A DNA stretch of 64,000 nt from Lacticaseibacillus porcinae (GCF_003946305.1 NZ_RHNS01000011.1:16656-80655); one strand, 5' to 3'; counted from the first letter of the stretch, positions 6,798 through 14,493 are shown. The notes: generated by a model from the letters alone, not told the origin. A program made the numbers and translations.

Positions 6798-8352
6798 CGT
6801 CTTCACCTGCATTCTTGCTAATCAGGTCATCAACGTCAGCGTCTGGCTGTTCCTCGTCATTGATTTGGTCAAGCCATTGCTGTGCGGTCTTATCGTCCAA
6901 GCTGTTGGCACGTTTGATTGATTCGATGTGCGGCATGAGCGCCTTGTTACCGTTCAAGGTCTGATAGTACTTGGCGTTCTCATCGCGGTCTTTAGCGATG
7001 CTATCGTCGAAGTTAACGTTGATTGTGACGTCTGCTGTGTCCGAATATGGGACGCTCGTGGCGTTCTTAGCAAGTTCTAGGCATGATGTTGCCACGTCTT
7101 GAATAAACCGCGCTACGAGCGTTTCATGGCTGTTTTTGGTTTGGTAAGTTTCTGAGTTTTGGCTCACAACTTCGGTAGCGGTTTGTACTGACTCACCATC
7201 AAACGAAAATGCGCCGGCACTGAAGCCAATTTGAGCCGCATAGATTCGGAGCAAGCTGTTGATTGTCGCAATCAGTTGATCAGTACGCAGTGGAAGTGTT
7301 AAGTCCTTGATATCCTGGTTGCCTTGGCCGTTGCGATCAACCTTCAACGGAAGATAGACACGCTCTTGCCAGTCGACTCGCCACTTGCGTTTGCCAGTAG
7401 TTGGATTCATTTCGCCTTGCAACATGTAATCAGGTACAGCAATCCGACGCTTACCCATGATAATTTCTTGCATGAGCGAGTTGTACGTCTCATCAAGCAT
7501 CTGCAACGTGTCCAACGCGTTGGCATAAATAGGCACGCCGAGCGGTGAATCAAGGTTAAAGTTGTTGGCGATGTTAGGCTTCAAGTATTGGAAGGTCGGC
7601 CGGGTGTATTGTGCTTTAAGATAGCGCACCTTCGGCTTCAAGTTCGGATAAATCTCGGACAACGGAACTTCGACACCGAGATCACTGCCATCAGTTGACG
7701 TTGATTTATAGAGTTGATTCTTAATCAGATAGGCAGTCTCATCTTCTTGGTGCCACTCGAGCAATGTGTAGTGATGGCTATTCACAACCTTAGTGGAGGC
7801 AATCACACACTCGGTGATTCCGTTAGCATCTTGGCTCAATGGAATAACTGCATCAGCAGTTGCGAACCGAATCTTAACCTCGCCATTGTTGACGTACTCA
7901 ACGGCGACAATCCCACCAGTGGCAAACGCATATTCAAGCCAGCGCTCGAAGTTCACTGTGAAATGATTGTGTTCAAAGATTTGTTGGAGCATCTGATTGG
8001 GACCATTTTGATCATCATCTGGCGATGTTTTACCAGGCTGTGGTTCTTTGCCCGATTCATACGCTGTGATAGTGGCGGCTTGGTTGAACACCAGTGTGGC
8101 CATCTTCTTAGCGGACACTTTCGGCATGTGCATCGACATGATTTGACTCACGTGGTGATGATCCTTGAAGTCGTCCCATTCCTCATTGATCCAGCTAGGA
8201 TTGCCCTGATAAAGGCTCATCCACGTGGCGATTCGATTCATCTCAGCATCATCTACCGGCAATGACGCGACGTCTGCCACTTGCTTAATCGATTGAATGA
8301 TTCCCATTCTTGCTAACACCCCCTTTATTCGTAACCATAGATTGTGGAACAT
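6781..8352 (-). CDS. Portal protein
   Basis: 523 residues, the expected length for SPP1 Gp6/A118-type portals. Recognisable segments include EWDDFKDHHHVSQIMSMHMP, WLEYAFATGGIVAVEYVNNG, the long tunnel helix region near LDTLQMLDETYNSLMQEI, and GFSAGAFSFDGESVQTATEV. It is acidic at the C-terminus. It follows the large terminase and precedes the MuF-like protein, the standard order. It forms the dodecameric ring through which DNA enters and leaves the head. Confidence 0.92.
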   Translation of the reverse strand: MFHNLWLRIKGVLARMGIIQSIKQVADVASLPVDDAEMNRIATWMSLYQGNPSWINEEWDDFKDHHHVSQIMSMHMPKVSAKKMATLVFNQAATITAYESGKEPQPGKTSPDDDQNGPNQMLQQIFEHNHFTVNFERWLEYAFATGGIVAVEYVNNGEVKIRFATADAVIPLSQDANGITECVIASTKVVNSHHYTLLEWHQEDETAYLIKNQLYKSTSTDGSDLGVEVPLSEIYPNLKPKVRYLKAQYTRPTFQYLKPNIANNFNLDSPLGVPIYANALDTLQMLDETYNSLMQEIIMGKRRIAVPDYMLQGEMNPTTGKRKWRVDWQERVYLPLKVDRNGQGNQDIKDLTLPLRTDQLIATINSLLRIYAAQIGFSAGAFSFDGESVQTATEVVSQNSETYQTKNSHETLVARFIQDVATSCLELAKNATSVPYSDTADVTINVNFDDSIAKDRDENAKYYQTLNGNKALMPHIESIKRANSLDDKTAQQWLDQINDEEQPDADVDDLISKNAGEDDADAG

Positions 8353-8364
8353 TGGATCACCGCC

Positions 8365-9666
8365 TTACATGTAATTCGCATAGAAGTAATTGGCTGCGTA
8401 TCGACTTTCGTCCATCGCGTGGTTGTTCGCGTCGACTGGTTGTCCGCTGTTTGGATCACGGACATACATGCCAAGTTCCTTGATGTAGTGATAATTGCTG
8501 TAGTCGCAATCATCTGGTGTTTCAACCAGCCTGAATTGACCGTTCGCCATCAGATTCTGCTGACGTTGGATACCAACTTCGATGCCTTTACGACCACCAA
8601 CGACTTCATGACCGTTGTTGTTTGCGGTGTTTGCGTCAACACCAAGCTTGATCAGCTCCATTCGTAATGCCAACGAAGCAGGATCCACTTCAACAGTGCT
8701 GTAGTGCATTTGCCAACGATCACAGCACCAATGGATAAACTCAACGAGCTCAGCCGCATAAGTCGACATGGCTCGCTTATCGCCAGTCTCACGTCCGCTG
8801 TGGTAGAAGTTAGCAACACGATTGAGAACGAACTTGTACTGTCCGTTAACGCGTCGACGAGTCACGATGTTGCAACTCATAGTCGTCGCGTCTTCTTGAC
8901 CAGCATCGGCTTCGAAGTACATTTCGACAGGATCGCCCATCAAAGTTGCTTCTGTCATCGTATCTGGATCAAACATAGCGTAAATAACACCCTCAGGCAT
9001 CACGCGCAAGCCGAGCCAGTCACGCTTGTACAGGTATGGGTTCTTCTTGAGCTCAGCCTCCATCTCAGCAAGTCGCCGTGGTGTCATCACCGGATTGTCG
9101 TTCATTCGCCAATGAAGCCAATGAGCATCACGCTCGGCAAAGACTTTGATGATTGGATCTTGTGGCGCTGGCGGGTTTAAATCAGCAAGATGGTAGCGAA
9201 ATTGAGCCGCTGCAGTCCGCCGAAACGATTCGTTGACGAATTCCAGATTCAACAGATTGATTTCCGAGTAGGCAACTGATCCCAGGGACATCCCCCGAAT
9301 GGCATTGGCACTGTTACTCTTTGCTCCACCTTTGAAGTAGACCTTCTTGTGCCCACTTGGCAGGTCAATTGCGAGATGGTCGCCTGAGCGATCCCGTCGC
9401 AATTCAGAACAACCGTCAAAGATGTAAGCCAAGCCCATGCCGTCGCCTTCAATGAAGAGGTTGTATGCGAGTTCCTGATTATATGCGCTGACCAGATGGT
9501 TCTCATCAGTTGACAGCGTGTAAAACAGTGCCAGTCGTGCATCATCCGCAGCGGTCTTGCCGGCACGGATACTGCCTTCATTCACATCAAACGTGTGATC
9601 AAACTTTGAAAAGATGAAACTCGACTGCTTTGGTGAGTAATTAACTTCAGTCAGGTTTGTTTGCAT
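8365..9666 (-). CDS. terL: Terminase large subunit
   Basis: 433 residues from the ATG at 9666 (AGAGGAGGCTGACG upstream); the open frame to 9717 lacks a site. An N-terminal ATPase with Walker-A-like GSIRAGKT (residues 31-38) and a Walker-B region SVAYSEINLL, then a C-terminal RNase H-like nuclease with YFEADAGQED and STVEVDPASLALRM. It drives DNA packaging and cuts concatemers. It overlaps the small subunit gene by 20 nt. Confidence 0.92.
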   Translation of the reverse strand: MQTNLTEVNYSPKQSSFIFSKFDHTFDVNEGSIRAGKTAADDARLALFYTLSTDENHLVSAYNQELAYNLFIEGDGMGLAYIFDGCSELRRDRSGDHLAIDLPSGHKKVYFKGGAKSNSANAIRGMSLGSVAYSEINLLNLEFVNESFRRTAAAQFRYHLADLNPPAPQDPIIKVFAERDAHWLHWRMNDNPVMTPRRLAEMEAELKKNPYLYKRDWLGLRVMPEGVIYAMFDPDTMTEATLMGDPVEMYFEADAGQEDATTMSCNIVTRRRVNGQYKFVLNRVANFYHSGRETGDKRAMSTYAAELVEFIHWCCDRWQMHYSTVEVDPASLALRMELIKLGVDANTANNNGHEVVGGRKGIEVGIQRQQNLMANGQFRLVETPDDCDYSNYHYIKELGMYVRDPNSGQPVDANNHAMDESRYAANYFYANYM

Positions 9667-10453
9667 CGTCAGCCTCCTCTGGTAGCAAAGCCTTAGCGCC
9701 CTTTGCAATAGCTTCAAGCAATGGGTTCTTGTACCCGACGCCCTTCATCTTGTCGCGCTCTATTTCTGTCATTTCAGCATTAGCATCAGCTTGACGTGCA
9801 TCAGCCTTGGCCTTCTTGAGCGATTGCTTGATTGACTCAGCCTTGTTCTTGCGCTCATCTTCAGGTGGACACATCGTAACGAATTGCTTGATGAGATTCA
9901 AAAGGGTGCCCATTGCTCGAGATTGTGCAGACATAAACCCCGCTTGCTTATCCCAGGAGAATTCAGTGGCATAGGTCTCGCCCTGGCTCATGGCTCCATC
10001 TTGGTAACCAGAACGCATCTTGCTATGATCATCGATGTTAGACACATACATAATTTTCTGTGCTCGGATAATAGCAGCGTACTGAATCTGAATCTGATCC
10101 CAGATAAGATCGGCAGGCGATCGGTCAGCCATGCTGTCAATAATCTGGTTCGTCTCATCGGGTAGCCAGTTGGCAAACAGCCCATGTGTGACTGCGTTCT
10201 TGTTGCCTTCAGGAGGGCCGCCATCATTGCCAACCGCGTTCTGATTGCCACGCAGTTTTTCGGAGCGCTCCTTTATTTTTTTCGGAGCGCTCCGTTTCGT
10301 TTCAAGCTCCCAGTGATCCTCGGACTTCCATTTTCGGATAGTACTGGCAGACACATTCAACTGGGCGGCAATGTCTTTCAAAAGTGCAGTGCCATTGGAA
10401 TTGACCCATATTTTTCGAGCCGTGTTTCGATAAGGATTTCTAGCCCGTCCCAT
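9647..10453 (-). CDS. terS: Terminase small subunit
   Basis: 268 residues. The N-terminal 50 residues form a helix-turn-helix (DIAAQLNVSASTIRKWKSED), as in the terminase small subunit N-terminal family, followed by a basic linker with RGNQNAVGNDGGPPEGNKNA and a helical oligomerisation part. It would recognise the packaging site and load the large subunit. It is the first large gene of the packaging block, downstream of the tRNA-like cluster. Confidence 0.88.
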   Translation of the reverse strand: MGRARNPYRNTARKIWVNSNGTALLKDIAAQLNVSASTIRKWKSEDHWELETKRSAPKKIKERSEKLRGNQNAVGNDGGPPEGNKNAVTHGLFANWLPDETNQIIDSMADRSPADLIWDQIQIQYAAIIRAQKIMYVSNIDDHSKMRSGYQDGAMSQGETYATEFSWDKQAGFMSAQSRAMGTLLNLIKQFVTMCPPEDERKNKAESIKQSLKKAKADARQADANAEMTEIERDKMKGVGYKNPLLEAIAKGAKALLPEEADDANKPD

Positions 10454-10494
10454 GCATCTGCACCACCTCCCCGGCTTCGTGTTGTTTTGTAATT

Positions 10495-10869
10495 CTAGTC
10501 AGCTTCATATTTCTTGGCCAAGTCAGCACGTGAGTATTCTTCGACCTGTTCAACTTGTCGTGCACCCTTGAAGATATTGGCAATTGGGTTTCCATCACGA
10601 GCTGCGCATTTTGTCGTCGGCATGATCTCACTAATGTAGCTAGATGCACGGCGGCGAGCGTTATTGTCAGGATCCACGTACACGGTAGCGTGATATCCAA
10701 GCCGTTTGTTCCGCTTATAGATAACTTCTAATCGTTCACGCTCTGCTTGTTGTTTCTTCTGTTCATCTGTTAATGGTTTGGCCAAACGTTTCTCCTCCTT
10801 ACACACATGACAAATCATCTGCCATTCGTTGGCAGTCATGAGGCCGCCGTTGTATCGATTCATTTTCAT
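10495..10869 (-). CDS. Hypothetical phage protein upstream of terS
   Basis: 124 residues from the ATG at 10869 with GGGGTGG just upstream; the frame stays open to 10917. It has one CxxC pair (MICHVCKEE), a highly charged middle and a basic C-terminal half. Cos-type phages often have an HNH nuclease at this place, but no HNH motif is visible. Function unknown; a packaging or DNA-binding role is only a guess from position. Confidence 0.55.
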   Translation of the reverse strand: MKMNRYNGGLMTANEWQMICHVCKEEKRLAKPLTDEQKKQQAERERLEVIYKRNKRLGYHATVYVDPDNNARRRASSYISEIMPTTKCAARDGNPIANIFKGARQVEQVEEYSRADLAKKYEAD

Positions 10870-11034
10870 CGGGTCCACCCCGTTTCGATTGCAATCAAAT
10901 AGACGCCCGGTCACCACCAGACGCCTAACTTGAGACTATTCGATTGTTGCGTGCTATGAGTTTCCAAAGGAGTGCTAACACTTCCTTCACATTTTATTTT
11001 TTTGATTCTGTGCCCACACGCCGAGGCTAAGATC

Positions 11035-11056
11035 AGTGACCCTTTGGCAGGTCACT
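11035..11056. other. Perfect 7-bp stem-loop upstream of the packaging genes
   Basis: AGTGACC and GGTCACT flank an 8-nt loop. No T-run follows on either strand close enough for an ordinary terminator. It lies between the tRNA-like cluster and the packaging genes, so it could be an RNA processing signal or part of a cos/pac site. Confidence 0.4.
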
Positions 11057-11112
11057 AACCGGATGAATTACACACATGGCAAAATGTTTGCTAGGTCATG
11101 CCTGCCCAGCAA

Positions 11113-11196
11113 TGGGGCGTGAAGGAGTTGAACCTACTTGTGGGCTATGTCCACAACCACGCTAGCAGTGTGCATTTGACGTTCTGCCAACGCCCC
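11113..11196 (-). tRNA. Degenerate tRNA-Ser(GCU)-like gene
   Basis: 84 nt on the minus strand. The acceptor stem GGGGCGT/ACGCCCC is perfect, the T loop is TTCAACT, and a long variable arm (TTGTGG with CCACAA) is the class II mark of serine tRNAs. The loop reads CTGCTAG, giving GCU at the anticodon place. The anticodon stem has mismatches at both ends, the T stem one, and the D loop lacks the usual GG. No CCA is encoded. It may be a decayed or specialised tRNA. Confidence 0.55.
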
Positions 11197-11221
11197 ATAA
11201 TAATCGCCATCAGCCTTAATG

Positions 11222-11348
11222 TGCCCTCAACCGGATTCGAACCGGCGACCTTTACATTATCAGTGCAACGCTCTATCCAGATGATGGAGATAGCCGGAAT
11301 AGGCTGCGCAACCCATTCCGACGTCATCATTCTCTGAGCTATGAGGTC
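11222..11348 (-). tRNA. tRNA-Ile(GAU)-like gene with a D-loop insertion
   Basis: The acceptor strands GACCTCA and TGAGGGC pair at six of seven places. TA-GCTC and GAGC form the D stem, the anticodon arm TTGCA-CTGATAA-TGTAA carries GAU, AGGTC is the variable loop and GCCGG-TTCGAAT-CCGGT the T arm. The D loop is about 52 nt too long. The extra segment folds on its own: ATGATG pairs with CATCAT and an inner 9-bp stem (CGGAATGGG) closes an 8-nt loop. Total length about 127 nt. No CCA is encoded. Confidence 0.6.
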
Positions 11349-11413
11349 CAGCCGAATGTACTACTCTTGATTTTGATACCATCTCATCTCAAGCACATCC
11401 ATCATGACGATAC

Positions 11414-11471
11414 GCAACCAGTGGGACTCGAACCCACGACCTAATTGCTCTACCAACTGAGCTATGGTTGC
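11414..11471 (-). tRNA. tRNA-like gene lacking the anticodon arm
   Basis: 58 nt. Acceptor GCAACCA/TGGTTGC, D arm GCTC-AGTTGGTA-GAGC and T arm GTGGG-TTCGAGT-CCCAC are all perfect and canonical, but between GAGCA and AGGTC only ATT remains, so the 17-nt anticodon stem-loop is absent. No CCA is encoded. A CCTCGC/GCGAGG hairpin sits immediately upstream. It cannot decode; it may be a remnant, a processing signal or a functional tRNA mimic. Confidence 0.6.
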
Positions 11472-11565
11472 CCTCGCCTATCATAGCGAGGAGACGGTTA
11501 CTTCGACCGCCTTTGGCAATTGCTTGCCCCCAACTTCTGTACCTGCCGTTCTAATTGCTGGCACG

Positions 11566-11594
11566 ATATAAGCATAAGACTCCCGAACTCTCAA
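11566..11594 (-). promoter_or_regulatory. Candidate late promoter
   Basis: On the minus strand TTGAGA and TTATAT are 17 bp apart and would start transcription near 11559, reading the tRNA-like cluster and then the packaging and head genes. The -35 hexamer is itself part of a TTGAGAG repeat, fitting activation by ArpU encoded just upstream. Confidence 0.5.
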
Positions 11595-11649
11595 AGTCCT
11601 CTCAATTTACTATCAATTCACTCTCAATTTACTATCAAATTACTCTCAC
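11588..11649 (-). repeat. Helically phased TTGAGAG repeats, candidate ArpU site
   Basis: CTCTCAA or CTCTCAC (minus strand TTGAGAG/GTGAGAG) begins at 11588, 11599, 11621 and 11643, spaced 11, 22 and 22 bp, that is whole helical turns. Two copies extend to an 18-bp direct repeat (11599-11616 and 11621-11638). They lie between arpU and the packaging genes. Confidence 0.6.
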
Positions 11650-12059
11650 GCAGTTTCCACTCCTAAATAAAACGCCGCGGCCAACAGCGCCTCATTCTTT
11701 CGCCGAAAGTATGTAGCACTTGGCCAATCAAGCGCACCGATAGCGGTTGTGTCTGGGTGAATTGATTCCGGGCCATCGCAATAGCGTGCCCTCAATAATT
11801 GCTGGTGTGATCGTTTCGGTAACGAATCGATACACCGATCACACCACTTACAATAAGCTTCTGCGTGCTGTTTACGTTCCATCAACTGCTGAGCGTATGG
11901 ACGTGGGGATTGTGAGCCGGTTGGTTGGCCATCCCCCCACGAGCTGGTGATCCTTGGATTGACCGGAGCTGACATCAAGCCACGCTGCAGTCGATATTCT
12001 TTAAACACGTCCTCTGCCGCCGCGCGGCTCTTTTCTTCATTCACTGGAAAAAGCTCCAT
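11646..12059 (-). CDS. arpU: ArpU-family late transcription regulator
   Basis: 137 residues from the ATG at 12059 (GGGGTGG upstream). The protein has the ArpU pattern: ELFPVNEEKSRAAAEDVFKE, a central ITSSWGDGQPTGSQSPRPYA loop, a helical middle and a C-terminal DNA-binding part with IGALDWPSATYFRRKNEALL. ArpU-like proteins control late (packaging, structure, lysis) transcription in phages of Firmicutes. It ends next to the phased TTGAGAG repeats, a likely target. Confidence 0.85.
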   Translation of the reverse strand: MELFPVNEEKSRAAAEDVFKEYRLQRGLMSAPVNPRITSSWGDGQPTGSQSPRPYAQQLMERKQHAEAYCKWCDRCIDSLPKRSHQQLLRARYCDGPESIHPDTTAIGALDWPSATYFRRKNEALLAAAFYLGVETA

Positions 12060-12079
12060 CGACCCGCCACCCCTTATGC

Positions 12080-12135
12080 TATAATCAGATTTGTCAGATT
12101 CGATCATAGCGTGCCCGTGGTGGTGCGCTTTTTTT
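12080..12135 (+). ncRNA. Candidate small antisense RNA to the arpU leader
   Basis: On the plus strand an extended -10 (TGCTATAAT, 12077-12085) is followed about 30 bp later by a GC-rich hairpin (GCGTGCC with GGTGCGC, two G-T pairs) and a run of seven T. All flanking genes run the other way, so the short transcript would be antisense to the region before the arpU start. No -35 box is evident. Confidence 0.3.
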
Positions 12136-12355
12136 ATGCCTTTTTTCGTCTAATCGGATATTTACGAATATCAGTAATAAACGCACTACGAATGGTGTTC
12201 GTGTCAGGAATCCAAACGTCAAAGCGTGCCTGATCAAATCCAGGTGTGTGTCCAACATATCGGATCACGATTCCAAAATCATACTTAATGTGTTTCTCCC
12301 ACAAATTGCCAGGACGTTTCACATACACACTCGTAAATCGACTATGATCAGCCAT
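12134..12355 (-). CDS. Hypothetical phage protein
   Basis: 73 residues from the ATG at 12355, preceded by GGGAGGAAATCG; the longer open frame to 12373 is less likely. Basic, beta-rich, with GIVIRYVGHTPGFDQARFDV in the middle and a Lys/Arg-rich end. It overlaps the DUF1642-like gene by 8 nt. No known domain recognised. Confidence 0.6.
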   Translation of the reverse strand: MADHSRFTSVYVKRPGNLWEKHIKYDFGIVIRYVGHTPGFDQARFDVWIPDTNTIRSAFITDIRKYPIRRKKA

Positions 12356-12686
12356 CGATTTCCTCCCACTCATTCAGCGACCACGCAATGGCGAACGTGT
12401 CACTGTGTTGGGCGATCCAATCTTCTACTGCACTATGGATATTGTTCAAATCGATTGTGACGAACAGGTGATATAAATTTTCACCCCAACGCTTTTCAAA
12501 CCTGATTCGCTCGCCGACTGCCCTTGGAATAACTGGGAGTGGAACTTGCAGTGCCGCAGCGTACTCATCCCGCCATTCTTGAATATCTTCAGGTGCACCA
12601 CCGAATTCATCAACCAGCGCTTTATCAGTTCCTTCGTACGTGGCAAGCAGACTGTCAAATACGCCTTGTTTTGTGGCCTTAGTCAT
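12348..12686 (-). CDS. DUF1642-like phage protein
   Basis: 112 residues from the ATG at 12686 with AGGAGGTTATTCC upstream. The C-terminal pattern VEDWIAQHSDTFAIAWSLNE, ending WEEIDG, matches the end of DUF1642 proteins, which occur in accessory blocks of lactococcal and lactobacillar phages. Function unknown. Confidence 0.65.
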   Translation of the reverse strand: MTKATKQGVFDSLLATYEGTDKALVDEFGGAPEDIQEWRDEYAAALQVPLPVIPRAVGERIRFEKRWGENLYHLFVTIDLNNIHSAVEDWIAQHSDTFAIAWSLNEWEEIDG

Positions 12687-12697
12687 GGAATAACCTC

Positions 12698-13054
12698 CTA
12701 CCAAACATCATGGGCGCCGCTATCTGAGACAATCAGCAGCCGGTCGCCAACCTGATAGAACGCGTAATACCAACCATCCAACTCCACGCCATCCGATTTG
12801 AATAGCAACAGGTTATCAATCCGGCCAGCATACTCGATGTAGTGGCCTTCTTGTAGCTCAAACGCCGTAGCTTTTCGATGACCACCGAGCTTGGTGAATG
12901 TTGAGCCTACTTCATAACCATGGCCATTCAGATAAAATGGCTCATTAGCAATCCACGCAGGCTCGTGCACTCGAGCATACATAGCGCCGTGCGATGATCC
13001 TAGCTCGTAATGTACCAAGTCGGATTCTTGATCAGACATCGCAATTTTCGTCAA
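12698..13054 (-). CDS. Hypothetical phage protein
   Basis: 118 residues if started at the TTG at 13054, which has GAGGAG about 11 nt upstream; the ATG at 13039 has no site. A compact, aromatic-rich beta protein (ELQEGHYIEYAGRIDNLLLF, WYYAFYQVGDRLLIVSDSG), possibly a small SH3-like fold. No family recognised. It follows a lipoprotein gene by 15 nt. Confidence 0.55.
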   Translation of the reverse strand: MTKIAMSDQESDLVHYELGSSHGAMYARVHEPAWIANEPFYLNGHGYEVGSTFTKLGGHRKATAFELQEGHYIEYAGRIDNLLLFKSDGVELDGWYYAFYQVGDRLLIVSDSGAHDVW

Positions 13055-13069
13055 AATAAACTCATCTCC

Positions 13070-13447
13070 TCAATCATGTGTGTATAGGACTACCGGGACA
13101 TCACGCTTTCCAATGTCTTTTCTGCGTATCTTGATGTATTGGTTGCCAGCGTGCTGCTTCACCTGGAAGTCACTAGTCTTGACGGAATATTTCTTGCCAT
13201 CAAATCGGTAGTAGATCGTAACGGTCTTATCTTCATGCCACATCGGAACCAGCCTGATGGTTGTAGACTTGCCATTGTAAATAGGCATGGGCATCATCGT
13301 AAACCACATTTTTTCATGATGCTTTGTCGAAACGACATCTGCTTTTACTGCTGGCACCTTTCCGTTTGCGATTTCGTCCGTAGTGCCACACGCAGCTAAT
13401 AAAATAACTGAAGCACCAATGCAAATTGCTGTGATGAGGTGTTTCAA
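13070..13447 (-). CDS. Prophage lipoprotein
   Basis: 125 residues from a TTG start with GAGGAG upstream. A short basic start, hydrophobic core and LLAAC lipobox (Cys20) mark a type II signal peptide, so the mature protein is anchored on the outer face of the membrane. The rest is a small basic, beta-rich domain (TTIRLVPMWHEDKTVTIYYR). Phage lipoproteins can block DNA injection by related phages (Ltp of a Streptococcus thermophilus phage), but those lie in the lysogeny module. The role here is open. Confidence 0.65.
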   Translation of the reverse strand: MKHLITAICIGASVILLAACGTTDEIANGKVPAVKADVVSTKHHEKMWFTMMPMPIYNGKSTTIRLVPMWHEDKTVTIYYRFDGKKYSVKTSDFQVKQHAGNQYIKIRRKDIGKRDVPVVLYTHD

Positions 13448-13986
13448 AATAGACTTATCTCCTCGTGCCCGTGTTTGGGCTTAACTTCGTATGCTAATTT
13501 TGGCATCTTATCAAGTGCGGAGCTGTGGTACTTCTCACATGGAAAATACTTAATCGTACCGTCTTCCAACTCTGCCCAACCTGAGCCAAGGGTTTCACTG
13601 CATTGCCCTGGAACATCGTAATTTTCTAAAACGTTCCAGCAGTCTTTGATGAACCCATGGTCACGAATTAGTTCAAACGTTGGATCACCAAATGAATAGC
13701 CGTGACGAATGACCGGATAGGCACCGATGTCATAAAGCAAAAATTCCGGCTTTGCCCCGACGCCCTTCGGCTGGGTATTGTACCCAACAGTAAATCCACC
13801 CCTGATTGGATGAACGTCAGTCAAAATTCGCTCTGGTCGCACTTCATCTGGACCCGCGAGAATCTCATGGCCTTCAAAAAGTTTCCCCTTCAGCTTGAAA
13901 TAGCCATTTTCATAACGCTTCAGCACTTCGTAAGTACCTTTTTCGTAGTAATCCCCGATGTAGCGAACTTTCATGGCCTCACTCAT
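13444..13986 (-). CDS. Hypothetical phage protein
   Basis: 180 residues from the ATG at 13986 (GATGAGG upstream). An N-terminal beta-rich module (VRYIGDYYEKGTYEVLKRYE, then GYFKLKGKLFEGHEI) is followed by a region with several Pro/Gly turns and two Cys. No domain recognised. The stop overlaps the lipoprotein start, so the two may be co-translated. Confidence 0.6.
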   Translation of the reverse strand: MSEAMKVRYIGDYYEKGTYEVLKRYENGYFKLKGKLFEGHEILAGPDEVRPERILTDVHPIRGGFTVGYNTQPKGVGAKPEFLLYDIGAYPVIRHGYSFGDPTFELIRDHGFIKDCWNVLENYDVPGQCSETLGSGWAELEDGTIKYFPCEKYHSSALDKMPKLAYEVKPKHGHEEISLF

Positions 13987-14242
13987 CGACGGCCTCATCA
14001 TTTCTAATGGCACGGATGAATGTGTCAGCATCGATGCCGCGAAGCCGAGTACCATGCTTCATCCATTTTCCAGTAGTTGTCCAAAACTGATACTTGCCAA
14101 CGATCACAGTGCCAGAATCAGCTTGGTATATGTACTTGATGCCAGCCTGATCCAGCGCTGCCAAATTCATTCGGCTTCGGTGCCAACGTGCTTCCTTTTG
14201 CTTTTCGTGTAGCAGCTTAAAGTTTTCAGCAATTTCACTCAT
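13979..14242 (-). CDS. Hypothetical phage protein
   Basis: 87 residues with GGGAGGAAAACAGC upstream. An amphipathic N-terminal helix (NFKLLHEKQKEARWHRSRMN) and a beta-rich rest with GTVIVGKYQFWTTTGKWMKH. It is linked by short overlaps to both neighbours in a block of small minus-strand genes. No family recognised. Confidence 0.6.
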   Translation of the reverse strand: MSEIAENFKLLHEKQKEARWHRSRMNLAALDQAGIKYIYQADSGTVIVGKYQFWTTTGKWMKHGTRLRGIDADTFIRAIRNDEAVDE

Positions 14243-14493
14243 GCTGTTTTCCTCCCTTGTACGGCAATAACTGACATTTCCAGCATGTCCGGCGCTAACA
14301 CGTTTAGATAGTCCGCAAAATCTCTGGCAAGCACTTTACGAACGTGGTGAGCGCCACGCGCAGTCTTCCAAGGTTTTGCGTGTGACTGGTATTCTGTCAG
14401 TGATGGATATTGGTGGCCATGTACTTGCTTGAACCCGCCAAAGTAGACCGGATTGCCAGGAGTTTTGACTTGAATCAAAAACATCTTATCCAT
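14239..14493 (-). CDS. Hypothetical phage protein
   Basis: 84 residues with AGAAGGGAGATATAC upstream. The first half is beta-rich (FLIQVKTPGNPVYFGGFKQV), the second helical (ARGAHHVRKVLARDFADYLN). It has an ATGA-type overlap with the next gene. Function unknown. Confidence 0.6.
   Translation of the reverse strand: MDKMFLIQVKTPGNPVYFGGFKQVHGHQYPSLTEYQSHAKPWKTARGAHHVRKVLARDFADYLNVLAPDMLEMSVIAVQGRKTA

Noticed and set aside
11098..11337. 79-codon plus-strand frame over the tRNA-like cluster
   Set aside because: The pattern STGFEPATFTLS is the usual antisense reading of a tRNA T arm, not a protein.
12698..13054. Translation from the ATG at 13039
   Set aside because: No ribosome site precedes it; the TTG at 13054 has GAGGAG upstream, though the spacing is long.
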